Shown: positions 8,877 through 18,417, counted from the stretch's first letter. The stretch is DNA of 61,294 nucleotides from an uncultured Clostridia bacterium (GCA_947570215.1 CANOTO010000006.1:74819-136112); one strand, 5' to 3'. A program made the numbers and translations. Notes: a model not told the origin generated them from the letters alone.

Positions 8877-9650
8877 TCAGCGGTATCGTTGATCGAATTT
8901 TTGTTGATTGGTCCATATTTTCATAACGGCGGTAGTGGGCAGTAAACGCGTAAGCCGCGTTTGGCTGCGAGCTATGAATCCGCATATGGAGATATCTTTG
9001 CCGCGCATTATATCATCGTACGCGCGCTCGGCAACGTCCTTGGGGTCGTACATTACGGTATAGTTAATTACAACCTTGTGGTCGTCCCGTTCCGCTCTGT
9101 CGAAGAAATGCGTTTTGGTCCAAAACGGACAAACGGCGCATACCGTTATGTCGCGAGGTTTAAGCTCGACGTTCAACGCCCGCGCGTAATTGTGTACGAA
9201 AGCCTTGGTAGCGGAATATACCGAAACGTACGGCGTAGGCTGAAAAGCCGACACGCTGGAAATCTGCGCTATTTTTCCGCCCTTCGGCATATACGGCAGG
9301 CAGTACTCCGTAAGCAGAACCAACGCTTCGCAGTTTAAGCGTATCATATTTACGCTTTGTTCTACGGGTATTTCGTCGTATCTGCCGAATTTGCCGAAAC
9401 CGCTTGCGTTTACCAGCCATTTTACGTTCGGTTTGTCTGTTTTAAGCGCGTCATTTATTATGCTTGCGCCGTCCTTGGTTAAGTCTGCGGCAAACGTGCG
9501 CGTAGGAGTTTTCATTCTTGCCGCCGTTTCGTCCAAACCCGCCTGATCCAACGCAACAAGCCACATTTCGGCTAATCCCAAACCGTCCAGTTTGAGAGCA
9601 AACGCTCTGCCTATTCCGCTTGACGCGCCCGTTACAATTGCAATGTTCAT
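8877..9650 (-). CDS. Short-chain dehydrogenase/reductase (DltE-like)
   Basis: A 257-residue classical SDR. The NAD(P)-binding TGASSGIG is at residues 7-14, NASG at 81-84, and the catalytic set is a Ser in ISSVSA (131-134), Tyr145 and Lys149 (YSATK). Length and the C-terminal basic tail match the DltE/YdfG-like group of oxidoreductases. The substrate cannot be told. It is monocistronic on the minus strand. The start ATG (complement of 9648-9650) is preceded by GGGAGGG. Confidence 0.88.
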   Translation of the reverse strand: MNIAIVTGASSGIGRAFALKLDGLGLAEMWLVALDQAGLDETAARMKTPTRTFAADLTKDGASIINDALKTDKPNVKWLVNASGFGKFGRYDEIPVEQSVNMIRLNCEALVLLTEYCLPYMPKGGKIAQISSVSAFQPTPYVSVYSATKAFVHNYARALNVELKPRDITVCAVCPFWTKTHFFDRAERDDHKVVINYTVMYDPKDVAERAYDDIMRGKDISICGFIARSQTRLTRLLPTTAVMKIWTNQQKFDQRYR

Positions 9651-9800
9651 ATACGTACCCTCCCTGATTTATTTTTTACAAGGAAGGGCGCGTATATACG
9701 TTAGTTTGCAATATGATTATTCGAATAACGCTCGTTAACGTCCTATGCCGAGCCGAACATTGCTTTTCTTTTCAATAGGTCGGTGGCGCCTGCTTAACAC

Positions 9801-9876
9801 TTAGAGCGAGCATGTCCCGTTGAAAATATTCCGCAACGGGAGCTATTTTAAGCCTTTTTCAACGTGATATGCGAGC
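9801..9876 (-). repeat. Palindromic 3'-flank repeat, copy A
   Basis: The minus strand of this 76-base element matches 20491-20569 at roughly 80-85%. It starts GCTCGC and ends GCTCGCTCTAA, with inner arms (A/C)CGTTGAAAA and TTTTCAACGGG that pair into a hairpin. It directly abuts the stop codon of the Phd gene, just as copy B abuts the malK stop. Confidence 0.8.
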
Positions 9877-10100
9877 TACAGCCATTTGGCGCGGGAAATT
9901 TCCCTTTTGGCAACCTTTTCCAACTTTTCGTCGGAATCGGGCAGCGGAATTCTCATCGCGTCAACGTCCAACAGTACGAACTTGGGCTTGTTGTTTTTGA
10001 AAATAACAACGCAGCCGTCTTCTTCCGCTTGGCGTACAACCTTGGAAAAATTTTGGTTGGCTTCCGTCATGGATACTATTTGGTTGCTGTCTATTAGCAT
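9876..10100 (-). CDS. Phd/YefM-family antitoxin (orphan)
   Basis: A 74-residue protein with the Phd/YefM N-terminal fold: IVSMTEANQNFSKVV followed by G-CVVIFKNNKPKFVLLD, the dimerising DNA-binding half that represses its own promoter. The C-terminal tail, which normally neutralises a toxin such as YoeB, Doc or a RelE-like nuclease, is short and charged. No toxin gene is seen within 700 bases on either side, so it may act as a stand-alone regulator or be a relic. The start follows GGAGACGA. Its 3' end touches the palindromic repeat at 9801-9876. Confidence 0.82.
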   Translation of the reverse strand: MLIDSNQIVSMTEANQNFSKVVRQAEEDGCVVIFKNNKPKFVLLDVDAMRIPLPDSDEKLEKVAKREISRAKWL

Positions 10101-10616
10101 ATTCGTCTCCTTTGTTGTTATATTTTTTTGTTGCCGTGCGGTAATTACCGTTTGGGTATTCGCCGAAGATACGTAACATCACATAGCTTATGCTTATATT
10201 AAAGTACAAGCGACGCGTTTGCTTTGCTCACTTAGCCAAATTGCATTGCGGAAATGCGATTCCGCTGCGCCGAACTTCTCCGCGCGCAATACTGCGCGTT
10301 GCTCGGTTGAAGTGGCGTAATAGATTGTCGCCGCACATCTTCCGCCCTGTCGATTCGAGTGAAACGAAGTGAAGCCGAGATATCCGACGAAGCGAAATCT
10401 CATAAAAAACAGTGTACTTGTCCGTACGGTTTTTATGTCGGTATTGTAACACAAAAATAGGATAAATTCAACCTTTTTAACAAAAACCGATTGCGTCGTA
10501 TTATTTGCAGTTTTTCCACATAAGTAGCATATTTTGACGATTATCTCGGTTTTCCGCTTATTTTTTCGTCATAAAAATGAATTGTAATTATAAAAATTTT
10601 TTTATTGAATAAAGTA
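10101..10616. other. Gene-free region with inverted repeats
   Basis: No credible gene. Around 10260-10320 GCGC-rich arms with flanking AACTTC/GAAGT can fold back. 10365-10403 has GAGAT...AATCTC arms with the GAAGTGAAGC/GACGAAGCGAAA wording often seen in clostridial intergenic repeats. 10402-10440 pairs CATAAAAA with TTTTTATG. The upstream part (10101-10200) would hold the Phd promoter. Confidence 0.45.
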
Positions 10617-10646
10617 TTGACAAGTCGGTACGGGGGGGGGTATTAT
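10617..10646 (+). promoter_or_regulatory. Promoter of the maltodextrin locus with a G9 tract in the spacer
   Basis: TTGACA (10617-10622) is separated by 18 bases from TATTAT (10641-10646), and the last nine spacer bases (10632-10640) are all G. One slipped G would change the spacing to 17 or 19 and so alter promoter strength. This layout is known from phase-variable promoters such as Neisseria porA. Phase variation here is inference. The 5' leader to the first gene is about 165 bases. Confidence 0.7.
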
Positions 10647-10813
10647 ATATGAACACAATCATAAAAATAGATATAATGGAATTTTTGTAATCGGACCGAC
10701 AGCTCGGCGGCAAAAGTTAGTTTTGTATCTGTACATGGCGCGAGTAGCGTCGCGTTTTTTATCGTTTTCAGCTTTTCTTTATGAAAAGTGAAAATAAAAA
10801 TTTGGAGGAAAAT

Positions 10814-12763
10814 ATGAAAAGAAAGACATTAGCAATCTTGCTGTCCGTACTTCTTGTCGTTTCCGCCGTATTGGTTCTTACTGCATGCAGTAAGGAATAT
10901 ACCATTACGTTCAGAGACGCAGGCATTAAAAAGGACGAGCAAACTACGGTAAAAGGAAAGGTCGAATATAAGGGCGACGAAATGAAGGCCGACGACCGTA
11001 TTTTCGAAGGCTGGTACGACGCGGCGACGGGCGGTAACAAGATCGATCTCGAAACCGCAGTATTCGACAAGGATACCACGCTTCACGCGCACTGGACGAT
11101 GATCGGCGAAAGCAAAGGCTATTGCTTGCCCGGCGTTATTAACGGCGTACAATATATGGGCGAAGAAGAAAAAGATATGTGGGATACCAAGAACGCCGCC
11201 GAAGAACCGACGAGAAAGCTCGCTCACGAATCGGCAACGAGCAACGTATACACAATCGACCTTACGCTTAAAGCTGCCGACTCCTTTAAGCTCATCACGG
11301 CTTACGGCGAAAGCAACTCTTGGAACAAGGGTAAGATTCAAGTCGGCGGCAAGGAAACTACGGTTAAACTTGCTACGGGTGTAACTCTTCCCGAAGGTTT
11401 GACAGTTGACGGTTTGTTCAATTTGTCCAACAGCGACAACAACATTATGCCGCAAATCGATATGACGGCTACGCTCAAGTTTACCTACAACGGCAATTCC
11501 GACAATTCTACAATCGAAATCACCGTTAAATCCGTTACCGGTTCCGTATTGGAAGCTCCCAACAAGGTCGGCTTCTTCGTAGCGGGCGCGTTCAATGACT
11601 TCTACGACAAGGGAACCGTTCCCGCGACGGGCGACGCCAACAGCAAGTACGTTATGACTGCCAACACCGCGAACAATCTGTTCACAATCGAAGGCTTGGT
11701 AATTAAGCAAGGACAAGACTTTAAGGTAAAAATCAACGAAACCGGTTGGCGTAAGCAATACGGATTCGCAGCGTTTACGTTCGATCTTGCTAAGGATGCA
11801 ACCGTAACCGGCGAAGCCGGCGGCAAGACGATGGCGGACGTATTCGTTCAAGGTACCAACGACGACTCCAACAAGAACGTAGTAGTTAAGTACAACGTAA
11901 CGGTCGATATGGAATTGGATTACAGCGCCGGCGTTATTACCGTAACTGTTACCGCAATCGACTGGACGGAACAAAAGACCGACGCGGAACTCGGATATTT
12001 CGTAGTATGCACTCACAATAATTTCTACAATGCAGGAACGGTTGACAAGACGGACGCTGCCAACGGCAAGTACGTTATGAGCGTTGACGCTGCGAACGAT
12101 AAATTATTTGCGGTTACAGGAATCGCTCTCGGACAAAATGACGGTTTCAGAGTAAAACTCAACGTCGCCGGATGGACTTGCCCGCAATACAACTATACGC
12201 ACGCTAAATTCCAATTGGCAACGGGCGTAACTCTTCCCGAAGGAAAGACAATCGACGATTTGTTCGCAGATCAGGGCGGCAACGATCACAATATTCAAGC
12301 AAAATATAAGATGACTGTCGATTTCGCATTAGACACATCTAAAACTTCCGAAGCGTTGGTCATTACCGTTACGGAAGTAGAAGTAGTAGAGCTTGCTCCG
12401 ATTACGGAAGTAGGTTACTCTGTTGCCGGAGATATGAACAGTTGGGCGGAGGCAGATACAACCAAAAAACTTGCGTACAATTTGGAAACGCAGGAATACG
12501 TTTTGGAAGGTCTCAGTTTAGACGCCGGTCAAGCGTTCAAAATCAAAGTTTGCGAAAAAGGTTGGGGACGCGGGTCTTTCGGCGCGGAAGCTATTGGTAC
12601 CGTTACTCTTGCCAAAGGCGTAACGTATGACGGAGACGCAAGAAGTTTATTTAGTACGGCGGACAATATTTCCGCTTCGAAGGCAATGACTGTAACGTTA
12701 ACGGTTAAAGGCGGAAAACTCAATATACTTATTACTGCTATTACCGCCGATACAGCCGAATAG
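10814..12763 (+). CDS. Multimodular surface lipoprotein, probable starch-binding protein
   Basis: A 649-residue lipoprotein (lipobox LTAC, Cys25). Residues about 27-95 resemble an InlB-type B repeat (FEGWYDAATGG ... TTLHAHW). Four related beta-rich modules of about 140 residues follow, starting near residues 100, 251, 393 and 532. They share a glycine-aromatic 'GxFVAGxFNDFY' opening, a 'FxIxGLxxxxGqdFKVKixexGW' core and a 'DFxLDxxxxxxVITVT' end. This architecture recalls SusE/SusF-type starch-binding proteins, but I cannot name the family. As first gene of the maltodextrin operon it probably holds glucans at the cell surface. The ATG at 10814 is preferred over 10781 because TTTGGAGG precedes it and the signal peptide begins there. 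Confidence 0.65.
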   Translation: MKRKTLAILLSVLLVVSAVLVLTACSKEYTITFRDAGIKKDEQTTVKGKVEYKGDEMKADDRIFEGWYDAATGGNKIDLETAVFDKDTTLHAHWTMIGESKGYCLPGVINGVQYMGEEEKDMWDTKNAAEEPTRKLAHESATSNVYTIDLTLKAADSFKLITAYGESNSWNKGKIQVGGKETTVKLATGVTLPEGLTVDGLFNLSNSDNNIMPQIDMTATLKFTYNGNSDNSTIEITVKSVTGSVLEAPNKVGFFVAGAFNDFYDKGTVPATGDANSKYVMTANTANNLFTIEGLVIKQGQDFKVKINETGWRKQYGFAAFTFDLAKDATVTGEAGGKTMADVFVQGTNDDSNKNVVVKYNVTVDMELDYSAGVITVTVTAIDWTEQKTDAELGYFVVCTHNNFYNAGTVDKTDAANGKYVMSVDAANDKLFAVTGIALGQNDGFRVKLNVAGWTCPQYNYTHAKFQLATGVTLPEGKTIDDLFADQGGNDHNIQAKYKMTVDFALDTSKTSEALVITVTEVEVVELAPITEVGYSVAGDMNSWAEADTTKKLAYNLETQEYVLEGLSLDAGQAFKIKVCEKGWGRGSFGAEAIGTVTLAKGVTYDGDARSLFSTADNISASKAMTVTLTVKGGKLNILITAITADTAE

Positions 12764-12782
12764 TAAATTTAGGTGATCGACA

Positions 12783-14087
12783 ATGAAAAAAAGTAAAATT
12801 ATTTTAGCCCTTCTTATCGTTGCAGTTATGGTTTCGTCGCTTTTCGCGTTGATAGCGTGTAACGAAAAACCGCAGCCGGAAGTGGAATTAGTAATGTGGG
12901 CGCCCGCAGGCGCGCAGACGTTCTATCAGACGTGGGCGGACAAATGGGCGGAAGAATACAGCAAGTCCGAGGCTGCGCAAGGCAAAACCTACAAGGTTAT
13001 TATTGGTATTATGGGCGAGAAGGACGCCGCTACCAACCTTATTCAAATGGAAGGCGACGGACCGGACCTGTTGTGCTTTGCAAACGACCAAATAGACGAC
13101 CTGCTGGCGGCGAATTTGCTTTCGCCGTTGGGCAACCCCGATAACGAAAACGCTACTCTCGCCAAGGATATTGCCGCTCGCAATACCGAAGGCTCGGTTG
13201 CTACGGCAAGGGGAAAAGACGGCAATTTGTACGCGTTTCCTATGCAGGCGGACAACACTTTCTATTTGTTTTACGATTCGTCCGTTTTAACGAAGGAAGA
13301 CGTAAGAACGTGGGATTCGTTATTCGCCGCAGTAGACGATTATAACGCTGCCAACAACAAGGAATACGGCGTGCAAATAGACTTGGGAGACCCTTGGTAT
13401 CAGTCTTCGTTCTTCCTTACCTTCAACGGACAAGTCAACTCTACGCAGTCCAACTTCGGTTCGGACGAAGTGGGTTTGAAGGCTCTCAAAGCGGTTCATC
13501 AATTCGCTTTGCACAGTACGTTAAAGGTTGTTGCCTCTAACGATTTGGGAACGGAATTCAAGAAGTCGTCGCAAAAGATAGTCGCGGGCGTAGGCGGTTC
13601 GTTCGTTTATTCGGAAGTTATGGCTAATAACCCCGACGTAAAAGTTGCGGTATTGCCCAAAATAGTATTCGAACAACAGGAATATACTATGATTCCCTTC
13701 TTGGGCTCCAAGCTCATCGGCATAAACGCAATGGCGGGAGAAAGAATTCCCGCGGCTCGCAGTCTTGCAAATTATTTGACGGGCGAAGAAGTTCAACTTG
13801 ACAAGATGGTTAAGTTGGCGGCGGGTCCCAGCAACATTAACGCCGCAAACAGCGACCAAGCCACACAGTCCGAACTAACAAAAGTGTTGGCTGATCAGGC
13901 GTTGTACAGCGTGGCGCAAAGCAATCTTCCCGGCGGTTATTGGGAAGCGATCAAAACTCCCGTCAACGCAGTACGCACGGGCGTAACTTCCAAAAAGTAC
14001 AAGTACTACAAAGACGGAGCATACGACGACGTTGCGTTAAGGGAACTTCTTACCAATATGATGAGCGCGATTAAATTCGAGAAATAA
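12783..14087 (+). CDS. Maltodextrin ABC transporter substrate-binding lipoprotein (MalE-like)
   Basis: A 434-residue extracellular solute-binding protein of the MalE/family 1 type. Lipobox LIAC gives Cys26 as anchor. LVMWAPAGAQTFYQTWADKW, the GDGPDLLCFANDQIDDLLAANLLSPL segment and the Trp/Tyr-rich 'LPGGYWEAIKTPV' tail are typical. It delivers maltodextrins to the MalF/MalG permease encoded just downstream. It follows the surface lipoprotein by 19 bases with an AGGTGATC site. An intercistronic hairpin (14125-14156) after it probably keeps its expression higher than the permeases. Confidence 0.9.
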   Translation: MKKSKIILALLIVAVMVSSLFALIACNEKPQPEVELVMWAPAGAQTFYQTWADKWAEEYSKSEAAQGKTYKVIIGIMGEKDAATNLIQMEGDGPDLLCFANDQIDDLLAANLLSPLGNPDNENATLAKDIAARNTEGSVATARGKDGNLYAFPMQADNTFYLFYDSSVLTKEDVRTWDSLFAAVDDYNAANNKEYGVQIDLGDPWYQSSFFLTFNGQVNSTQSNFGSDEVGLKALKAVHQFALHSTLKVVASNDLGTEFKKSSQKIVAGVGGSFVYSEVMANNPDVKVAVLPKIVFEQQEYTMIPFLGSKLIGINAMAGERIPAARSLANYLTGEEVQLDKMVKLAAGPSNINAANSDQATQSELTKVLADQALYSVAQSNLPGGYWEAIKTPVNAVRTGVTSKKYKYYKDGAYDDVALRELLTNMMSAIKFEK

Positions 14088-14124
14088 CAGCCGATATTTA
14101 ATAGCGAAATGAAGTAATTAAAGG

Positions 14125-14160
14125 TATCGGGGGAGGGGAGCGTCTCTCTCCCGATATTTT
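14125..14160 (+). terminator. Intercistronic hairpin between malE and malF (partial terminator)
   Basis: TATCGGG (14125-14131) pairs with CCCGATA (14150-14156), extended inside by AG/CT pairs and followed by TTTTATT. It lies in the 89-base gap between two co-directional transport genes, a usual place for attenuation or mRNA protection. Confidence 0.65.
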
Positions 14161-14176
14161 ATTAGGAGGCAAATTT

Positions 14177-15643
14177 ATGGCTGAAGCAATTAGTCAAACG
14201 ACCAAACAGCCCAATAAATTTATGCGTTGGTTGGCTACGTTAGGCAATTCTTTTGTAGGCTTTTTTAAGAAAATAGGCTCTTTCTTCGTAGGCATATGGA
14301 ATATAATGCGCTGCGGTAATTGGAAAACGCGTATGTCATTTTTGGTTATGGGCTTCGGTTGCTTTGCGTACGCTCAACCGTTACGCGGCGGGCTGTTTCT
14401 TGCGGTGGAAATAGGCTTTGTATTGTTTATGATTTTTACCGGTTCATTTTATCTAAGTAAGTTAGGAACGTTGGGTACGGAAGTACAACAGCCGATAATC
14501 GACGAAACGGGCTTGCAGGTTGGAATGACGGAGGGAGACAACTCGCTTGCGATATTGCTTTTCGGCGTTTCTACAATTCTTATAATCTTTATGTTTGCCG
14601 CGGTTTATTTGCGGCAGCTGCGCAACGCTTACGACAATCAGCAAAAGGCGGAATTCGGTATGCCGATAAGCGGCGCCAAAACGGATTTGCGCAATATGTT
14701 GGACAAAAACTTCCATACTACGCTGCTTGCGCTGCCCACGCTCGGTATACTGATAGGTACGCTTATACCGCTTGTCTTCATGATATTGATAGCGTTTACC
14801 AACTACGACCGCGACCATCTTACTCCCGGTAATTTGTTTACGTGGGTAGGGTTCGAAAACTTTGTCAATTTGTTCGCGATGAAGGGCACCAATTCGATGG
14901 GTAAGACGTTTTTCAGCTTGCTCGGTTGGACGCTGTTGTGGGCGGTATTGGCTACCGTAACCACGTACATCGGCGGAATGATACTCGCAATACTTATCAA
15001 CAAAAAGGGCGTGCGCTTCAAAAAGATTTACCGCGGATTTTTTGTTATTACTATTGCTATACCGCAGTTCGTAAGTCTGCTTGTAGTAAGCAAATTTTTA
15101 TCTACGGAAAACGGTTTGGTTAACCAATTGTTAAAGTCGTGGGGACTAATTACGCAGAACATAGGTTGGTTTGAAAACGTAACGCTGGCGCGAACGATGG
15201 TTGTGATTGTCAATATGTGGATAGGTATTCCGTATTCGATGCTTATAACAAGCGGTATACTTATGAATATTCCCGAAGAACTGTACGAGTCGGCGCGCAT
15301 AGACGGCGCGGGGCCGGTAACGACCTTTTTTAAGATAACGCTGCCGTATATGCTGTTTGTAACGGGTCCGTATCTTTTAACTCAGTTTATCGGCAATATC
15401 AACAACTTCAACGTAATATTCCTGCTTACCGGCGGCGGCCCCACTTCGCCGGACCTTATGGCTCCGGCGGGACAAACAGACTTGCTTATTACTTGGCTGT
15501 ACAATATTACGGTAAACGGAGTATACAAGGATTACAAGACGGGTTCCGCGATAGGTATTTTGGTATTTATCGTATGCGCTGTGTTCTCGTTAGCGGTTTA
15601 CCGCAATACGTCGTCCGTTAAAAACGAGGAGGACTTCCAATAA
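14177..15643 (+). CDS. Maltodextrin ABC transporter permease (MalF-like)
   Basis: A 488-residue membrane protein. The N-terminal 200 residues hold extra membrane segments and a soluble loop, as in MalF proteins. The C-terminal half has the ABC permease fold with the EAA loop (EELYESARIDGAGPVTTFFKITLP, about residues 370-393) that docks on the ATPase. It forms a heterodimer with the next gene product. The start follows TTAGGAGG, and its TAA stop overlaps the ATG of malG. Confidence 0.9.
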   Translation: MAEAISQTTKQPNKFMRWLATLGNSFVGFFKKIGSFFVGIWNIMRCGNWKTRMSFLVMGFGCFAYAQPLRGGLFLAVEIGFVLFMIFTGSFYLSKLGTLGTEVQQPIIDETGLQVGMTEGDNSLAILLFGVSTILIIFMFAAVYLRQLRNAYDNQQKAEFGMPISGAKTDLRNMLDKNFHTTLLALPTLGILIGTLIPLVFMILIAFTNYDRDHLTPGNLFTWVGFENFVNLFAMKGTNSMGKTFFSLLGWTLLWAVLATVTTYIGGMILAILINKKGVRFKKIYRGFFVITIAIPQFVSLLVVSKFLSTENGLVNQLLKSWGLITQNIGWFENVTLARTMVVIVNMWIGIPYSMLITSGILMNIPEELYESARIDGAGPVTTFFKITLPYMLFVTGPYLLTQFIGNINNFNVIFLLTGGGPTSPDLMAPAGQTDLLITWLYNITVNGVYKDYKTGSAIGILVFIVCAVFSLAVYRNTSSVKNEEDFQ

Positions 15644-16578
15644 TGAGAAACGAACTTGTATTAACGACAGCAAAACAAAAGAAACACCGCAGTATGAAAG
15701 CCGCAAAAATCACTTCCCTTACGGTAATTCATGTAATTCTGACCGTAATGGCGCTTGTTTGGATACTGCCGTTTGCGTATGTATTTATTCACTCTTTCCG
15801 CGGAAACGATATAAATATACCATTCCCCGACCAAGTTTTCCCGACGCAATGGTCGTTGGACGCTTGGTCGAAAATGTTCGGCGGCAACCCCGAAGCGTAT
15901 TCCGACATACGGTTTAATTGGATAGATTTCCCGCGGTGGTTCGGCAACACTTTGCTTGTGGCGTGCTGTTCCTGCGTGCTTTCCACGCTTATGACGCTTG
16001 CGACAAGCTACGCGTTTTCGCGTATGCGGTTTAAGCTGCGTCAGCCGTATATGAAGCTGATTCTTATAATAGGTATGTTCCCCGGGTTTTTGGGAATGAT
16101 TGCCGTTTACAATATTTTACGCGCATTTAATCTAAACGAAGGCGCGTTGAAGTTGATAGCCTTGATATTCGTTTACAGCGCGGGCGCGGGAATGGGATAT
16201 TATATCTCCAAGGGCTTCTTCGATACCATACCCAAGGGATTGGACGAAGCTGCGAAGTTAGACGGAGCAAGTCAGGCGCAGATATTCTTTAAGATAACCC
16301 TTCCGCTAAGCAAGCCTATTATCGTTTACACGGCATTAACGGCGTTTATGAGTCCGTGGATGGACTTTATATTCGTCAAGCTTATCTGCGGCGGAGATTA
16401 CAAATATTGTACGGTATCGCTTGGATTGCAAACTATGTTGGAGTTGGAAAACTACAACACTCACTGGATTTTGTTCTGCGTAGGCGCGACTATGGTCGCC
16501 ATACCCATTACGATATTGTTTATGTTCCTGCAAAAGTACTACGTTGCGGGAGTAACGGGAGGTTCGGTAAAAGGATAA
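15643..16578 (+). CDS. Maltodextrin ABC transporter permease (MalG-like)
   Basis: A 311-residue inner-membrane permease with six predicted helices. The EAA loop reads KGLDEAAKLDGASQAQIFFKITLP, and the C terminus (YYVAGVTGGSVKG) is the standard MalG ending. It is translationally coupled at both ends: its ATG overlaps the malF stop and its TAA overlaps the ATG of the amylase gene. Confidence 0.92.
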   Translation: MRNELVLTTAKQKKHRSMKAAKITSLTVIHVILTVMALVWILPFAYVFIHSFRGNDINIPFPDQVFPTQWSLDAWSKMFGGNPEAYSDIRFNWIDFPRWFGNTLLVACCSCVLSTLMTLATSYAFSRMRFKLRQPYMKLILIIGMFPGFLGMIAVYNILRAFNLNEGALKLIALIFVYSAGAGMGYYISKGFFDTIPKGLDEAAKLDGASQAQIFFKITLPLSKPIIVYTALTAFMSPWMDFIFVKLICGGDYKYCTVSLGLQTMLELENYNTHWILFCVGATMVAIPITILFMFLQKYYVAGVTGGSVKG

Positions 16579-18227
16579 TGAAAAAATTTACTACAATACT
16601 ATCGCTTGTAATATGCTTGTCTATAATCGCCGTTTTGTGCGCGGCTTGCGTGACCGACGGAGCGAAAGGCACTAAGGCGTGGGAAAGCAACGAAATCGTC
16701 GACGACGGCAACCCTTATTACAAGGATTATTATCACATTTTTGTATACAGCTTTGCCGACGGCAACGGCGACGGAATAGGCGATCTCAAGGGAATAGAGC
16801 AGAAGCTCGATTATATTGCAAATCTCGGGTTTACGGGTATATGGCTGTCGCCCATAAGCCCTGCGGATACGTATCACAAATACGACGTAACCGATTACAA
16901 GAATATCGACTCCGAATACGGAACGTTGGAAGATTTCAAGTCGTTGGTGGACAAAGCCCACGAAAAGGGCATATCGGTTATGTTGGACATCGTAATAAAC
17001 CACTCGTCCAACAAGCATCCTTGGTTTGTCGAAGCGCAGAATGCTCGCAAGAACGGCAAAACCGACAATAAATACTACGACTACTATAGGTTTATTTCCG
17101 AAGACGGATCCGTCTACGAAACGTTCGGCAACTATACGCATATGCCTAAGCTTAATCTCGACAGCGCTGCGGTACGCGGCGAAATCGAAGATATCTGCAA
17201 GTTTTGGCTGCAGGATTACGGCGTAGACGCGTTCAGGCTGGACGCGGCGTATCACTACTATAACGGCAGCGTAAGCGACAATATCGCGTTTATGCAGTGG
17301 CTTATGTCTGCGGCGCGTAAGTATAACAAAGACGTTTATATGGTAGGCGAAGTGATGGAAGGCGACGCCGTAGTTTATTCTCATTACGCCGACGACTCCG
17401 TTCAAAGCTTTTTCAACTTTGCTCTGTCTAATTCGTACAGTCAGCTAAATCCCGCTATCAACGTGGGCACACCGAACAAAACCGCCAAATTAAAGGAAAT
17501 AATAACCGCCAAGGAAAACGGTACTGCAAAGGGTATCGACGCTCTGTTTACGAGTAACCACGATACGAGCAGAATATCCAACTTGGGCTTGAATTATTAC
17601 AGCACACGTAAGCAGGAAGTAACGGCAGAATTGTTCGAAAAGCACAAGATGGGCGTAGCCCTGTTGTACACTCAGGCGGGCAACGTTTACAATTACTACG
17701 GCAACGAAATAGGTATGCGTAACGGACTTCGCAGAGATCCGCGCGAGGATTACGTCGACCAAACCTACCGTTTGGCTATGAATTGGGGCGACAGGTCGGA
17801 AATTACCCACGAAAACGGGTTTGCGTATCAAGCTTACGGCATGGATACCTTATTTGGGGCTTACGACGATTATTTGGGCGGAGTTGCGGAGCAAACCGAT
17901 GACCAAAACAGTTTGTACAACTTCTATCGCCGCATAATGCTGCTGCGCCGTCAAAACCCCGAAATTGCCCGCGGTTCTTCCGCATTCGTAGCGTACGAAG
18001 ATACCGACGTCGCGCTTGTGATACGTTCTTACAAAGGCACGAATATACTGCTTGCGTACAATCTTAACAGCACCGAGAGTAAAAAGGTAGACGTCGCCAA
18101 GATAATTGCGGATAACAATCTCCAAGGCGCGCTTGCGGGCTTCCTGTCGTCGGATAACGGCAGAGACGTAGCCATGAAGGGCTCGACGCTTACGTTGCCG
18201 CAGTATTCGATAGCGGTAGTGCGTTAA
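16578..18227 (+). CDS. GH13 alpha-amylase family lipoprotein
   Basis: A 549-residue glycoside hydrolase family 13 enzyme anchored outside the cell (signal peptide, CAAC with Cys24 the likely lipid site). GH13 regions are all present: DIVINHSS (137-144), DAFRLDAAYH with nucleophile Asp222, VGEVMEG with acid/base Glu258, and TSNHDTSR with Asp329. The NGDGIGDL loop early in the barrel is usual in oligosaccharide-active members. It should cut starch or maltodextrins into pieces for the transporter. The start at 16578 overlaps the malG stop (TAATG); the longer upstream reading is only a shadow of malG. Confidence 0.93.
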   Translation: MKKFTTILSLVICLSIIAVLCAACVTDGAKGTKAWESNEIVDDGNPYYKDYYHIFVYSFADGNGDGIGDLKGIEQKLDYIANLGFTGIWLSPISPADTYHKYDVTDYKNIDSEYGTLEDFKSLVDKAHEKGISVMLDIVINHSSNKHPWFVEAQNARKNGKTDNKYYDYYRFISEDGSVYETFGNYTHMPKLNLDSAAVRGEIEDICKFWLQDYGVDAFRLDAAYHYYNGSVSDNIAFMQWLMSAARKYNKDVYMVGEVMEGDAVVYSHYADDSVQSFFNFALSNSYSQLNPAINVGTPNKTAKLKEIITAKENGTAKGIDALFTSNHDTSRISNLGLNYYSTRKQEVTAELFEKHKMGVALLYTQAGNVYNYYGNEIGMRNGLRRDPREDYVDQTYRLAMNWGDRSEITHENGFAYQAYGMDTLFGAYDDYLGGVAEQTDDQNSLYNFYRRIMLLRRQNPEIARGSSAFVAYEDTDVALVIRSYKGTNILLAYNLNSTESKKVDVAKIIADNNLQGALAGFLSSDNGRDVAMKGSTLTLPQYSIAVVR

Positions 18228-18264
18228 CGTATAATTGGCGAAAATTTTAATAAACAGTTTTTAC

Positions 18265-18305
18265 AAAAAACCGCGTTTAACTTACAGTCGAATGCGGTTT
18301 TTTTA
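18265..18305 (+). terminator. Terminator of the maltodextrin operon
   Basis: AAAAAACCGC pairs with GCGGTTTTTT around a 20-base loop about 40 bases past the amylase stop. Confidence 0.85.
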
Positions 18306-18417
18306 TTGTCAGCCGCTAAATACGCAGCGGAATATAAAACCTGCAAGGCGAAGAAAATTAGCTATTTTTTATCCTATATTTTATAAAATGAATACGTTTT
18401 TTTATTGGCGGATTGTA

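Noticed and set aside
9650..10800. A toxin gene paired with the Phd protein
   Set aside because: Frames on both sides lack toxin motifs, and the larger ones have no ribosome site.
10829..12016. 395-residue minus-strand frame opposite the surface lipoprotein
   Set aside because: Its composition mirrors the repeated modules on the plus strand, with no ribosome site and no motif; a shadow.
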